64,000 nucleotides of DNA from contig OX393549.1 in the NCBI GenBank assembly GCA_947650365.1, positions 24,931,351-24,995,350 on the forward strand. Reading direction: 5' to 3'. This DNA comes from Chamaelirium japonicum (taxonomy: Eukaryota; Streptophyta; Magnoliopsida; Liliales; Melanthiaceae). The first letter of the stretch is position 1. Every line of letters begins with the position of its first letter. This document shows, piece after piece, positions 61,569 through 64,000 of this stretch. The position numbers and the translations under genes are program-made. Under the pieces are notes generated by a model, which saw nothing but the letters and a program-made list of their open reading frames with translations, was not told the DNA's origin and did not search any database.

Positions 61569-61750
61569 CTAACATGTTATTAGAGCATGTTTGATCTTTA
61601 CCCGTTAAGCCGAGTGGGAGGCTATTCACATATGTGACAAGAACCAGGCGAAACATGCCTGCATGTGAGGGGGAGTGTTGAAGTTTAGTCCCACATAAGC
61701 TAGCGAGCTGGGCAGTGTTGTCGATCTACATATACATCTAGGCATGGAAC

Positions 61751-62072
61751 CAGTGAAAGAAACGAACAACATGCCATGGTTTGTTGAATTGAAGTTCAGG
61801 GCTCTTCCTTCACGTGGTGCGCGCCATAATCTAGACTCCGATTCTAAAATTTTGGACGTCTTCTTGCCACCTTTTACCCGCTTGTGGTTAGGATCATTAC
61901 TACTGCAGCATTTACGTGCTTAGTGGAAGAGGTTATCCAGACGAAGCTACCGGCGATCGAGTTGCACCCGTTGAGCTGCAGAGGAAAAACATCACTGCAT
62001 GTTTCTTGCATTGGGACGGACTGCATACTTCAACCGCTAGAAATGTTCGAGCATGACTCGGAGCTGCAGCCA
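61751..62072. other. unrecognised stretch with short frames
   Basis: Short plus-strand frames (for example 61884-62150) show no domain. Confidence 0.35.
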
Positions 62073-62830
62073 CATTTTTTTTTTGGTATTTCATCGAAGG
62101 GGAAGGTCACCATCGGACCAGGCGCCACATGCCGGCGCAGCAACAGATAAACTCGTCACCGACAGAGAAACACTCCATTCCAGTGACAATAGGGAAACCA
62201 TATCCACCCCCACACACCCCCTACAGCCGGAGAGAACACAGCCACGCCAGACTCCCGCGAGGAAGCACCAACAAGATCTAGAGACCAAACCCTAAAAGAA
62301 ATAAATACAAACCACTCCCCGGATGAAAACTCGGCTAACTCCGGAAAAACAGCTGGCCTAGATCCACAAAAACTAGAACTACATCCAAGCACCAAAAAGA
62401 ATGGCGACCTACCGCTAGTTCCAGCAGCACAGAAGGCAAGATCTGAATCGAAGCCGGCCTCCAAGCCTCCTCCGACCGCCGTCGTCACCACAGAACGCCA
62501 CGAGCCGCTCACCGCCCCAAGGAGGTGGCCTGAAAACCCACCAGTGGAGATCCTCGATGCCGGGGCCAGAGCTGACCCATCTGCAGCACCCGGCAAGAAC
62601 ACGATAACCGACGCATGCGAGGGATGCCAGCCGAGTAGGGGAAGAGACCCGCGCGACTCCGGCACTCCGATCACAAAAATCTGGCCACCAGAGACACCCC
62701 TATACACACAGAGATGGAAAGGGCCAGATCCCATTTCCCACAATGGATCGGACTTAATTCCCGGCCTCCCCAAAGCCACTGGCAGCATCTGAGGAGGCCG
62801 AGATGTCGCTCGGCGAAACCCTAACGCTAG
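62073..62830 (-). other. possible LINE 3' end or gene relic
   Basis: A T-run at 62074-62083, followed by 'ggtatttcatcgaa', resembles the reverse complement of a LINE tail with poly(A). Upstream of it on the minus strand is an open frame of 210 residues (62788-62156), Gly/Ser/Val-rich, with no recognised domain. The plus strand is also largely open here. I cannot choose between a LINE remnant and a host relic. Confidence 0.25.
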
Positions 62831-64000
62831 CAGAGTAATTTGTCCCTTTTCAGTGGTTTTGACGTCCTGTAAAATTCAGGAAACATCGACCATTAATCAA
62901 ATTAGTTTAGGCGATGATTCTGTGTGAGTTCGCGAGAACTTTGCAACGATGGCTTGCATGCAACGATCGGAACTCCGAGCAAAATGTTATGAATCGATAT
63001 TTAATTGCAAATAGCTAACTACACGTATTTCAAAATCTGGTATTAATTGGGTAATTTTAAAATCTTAGCTCTGGTATTAATTGGGTCACTTACCGTGTCA
63101 AAATCAGAGTTCTGGATCCAAAGTTATCAGGGTTTAATCATTAAGGAGTTTTCGCCTTTTCGGAGCTGGTTTGTGAGCCGGATTAGGACTCCACTTGCAT
63201 CTAAACCGACTAGAGGTGTAACCAACCCGACCATAGAAAAAATTGGGTAATTGGTGATAAATACCCCACAAAAAGTATTTCGTATGTACAGAACAGTTTC
63301 ATTTCAATTAACGATAAATTCATGTTTTGTCTCAGAAACCCAAAATTAACCCTCTTTCTTCTCCCATATCTCTCGTGAGCGGCGGTGGCGAGGGCAGTGG
63401 TGCGAGCGACGGCGGCGAGACAGCATCGTGGCAAGCTCGACCCCGGAAACCTCGACCCCAGCGATCGCGACCCAGACGAGTTGCAGCTACTCGTCGCCGC
63501 TGGGGCGGAGGCAGTGCGCAGCGGCAACGAGAAACGCAACCATTCGGCTCAGGTTAAGAAATCCAAGGTCTAGGGTTCATCCCATGGCCCTTAGATCTTG
63601 GGTTTAGGGTTAGGTTTAGGTTTGATTCAGCGGCGCCGAGCAGTTCTGGCGGCGGAGAGTAGTTGTTCGGTGGTTTAGGTTTGGTTCGGCAGCGGGGAGC
63701 AGTAATTCGGTGGTTTAGGTTCAGTTCGGCGGCGGTGACTAGCAGATTCGACAGCGACAACAAGCTTCTGAGGTTTGCTAATTCGGTGACATACTGAAGA
63801 AAATTTAAAATACTGTGGAGAGCATTTTCATCCATAGTATTTCAAACTCCTTCAGCTTAAAATGTATGTTTGTCGGGGACCACTCACACATTCCCCAATA
63901 AAATTTTTAGATATATATATATATATTAGGAATGGGATGCTACCTATCAAAGCAACGTTTTTTGCTGCTTTGATACATTGTTTGACCATCCTAGAAGTTT
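62831..64000. other. non-coding end of the window
   Basis: 62998-63130 is the partner of the dispersed repeat at 50815. 63360-63760 is GC-rich with 'ggtttaggt' and 'ggcggcg' repeats and no supported gene. A (TA)n tract at 63912-63926 is followed by sequence resembling a Micron-type end that runs off the window. Confidence 0.4.

Larger units (their letters stand above)
59211..61750 (+). mobile_element. TRIM-like small LTR retroelement, interrupted by a CACTA and a hAT element
   Basis: gttgaagtttagtcccacat at 59212 and tgttgaagtttagtcccaca at 61676 are the two LTR starts; both continue with 'gggcagtgttgtc'-like sequence. The 5' LTR ends ctaaca, next to a primer-binding-like tgttattagagc (10/12 to the Met-tRNA site) that is now split from it by the hAT. 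The internal region is only ~100 bp and ends in a purine tract gagggggag (61666-61674). The 3' LTR loses clear homology after about 61740. Non-coding. Confidence 0.6.

Noticed and set aside
62156-62788. 210-residue minus-strand frame as a host gene
   Set aside because: Gly/Ser/Val-rich composition, an open opposite strand and a nearby poly(A)-like tail make a LINE remnant or chance frame as likely; left unassigned.

Overview
This window is a repeat-dominated stretch of a flowering-plant nuclear genome. The signs are Copia LTR retrotransposons primed by initiator Met-tRNA, L1-type LINEs with DUF4283 ORF1 proteins, many hAT, PIF and CACTA miniature elements, long (TA)n and (GA)n tracts, F-box/DUF295 relics and an intronless Kunitz inhibitor gene. 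The GC-rich Kunitz gene, the abundance of DUF295 relics and the Micron-like MITEs in (TA)n tracts lean towards a monocot; this is an inference. I find one gene that looks intact, the Kunitz/miraculin-like gene (55576-56163, minus). Nearly all other coding similarity belongs to transposable elements or broken genes.

Layout: 1-1735 is a ~175-bp satellite-like array with a head-to-head junction near 110-130. 1736-5912 is non-coding, with a foldback MITE, GA-rich repeats and (TA)n tracts surrounding a foldback element. 5913-17172 is a complete but decayed Copia element (2.3-kb LTRs; the 5' LTR carries an 808-bp hAT insertion). 17173-19281 holds a C-rich repeat and an F-box/DUF295 pseudogene split by a TAA-flanked PIF/Tourist MITE. 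19545-20095 is an array of CTACAGTGA palindromes.

20133-26876 and 28561-32438 are two direct copies of one duplicated segment. They share several nested hAT MITEs. Copy 1 alone has a 490-bp MITE (empty site preserved in copy 2), a 1.96-kb LTR-less Copia pol fragment and a 480-bp tandem duplication. Between them lie a 175-bp tandem repeat, a CACTA 3' end and three more satellite units. 32200-34783 (minus) is a LINE ORF1 pseudogene with a poly(A) tail.

34862-45829 is a second full LTR retrotransposon (perfect TSD acgtg). It encodes a broken gag, a coiled-coil segment and a plant-mobile-domain-like ORF but no recognisable pol. Its LTRs carry clusters of a GTCGTGCGCACGAC palindrome upstream of the TATA box, and the same cluster recurs internally before the second ORF.

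46800-48188 holds another palindrome array, a hAT MITE and a CACTA MITE. 48580-50349 is a second LINE ORF1 relic. 51045-52924 holds a long-TIR element and a Micron-like MITE between (TA)n/(GA)n tracts. 54301-54884 is a LINE 3' end, followed by the Kunitz gene. 59211-61750 is a nest: a TRIM-like retroelement interrupted by a CACTA element (itself holding a hAT MITE) and by a second hAT at its LTR/PBS junction. The rest is non-coding. I see no operon-like or enzymatic novel system; the unusual content lies in repeat architecture and palindromic motif clusters.
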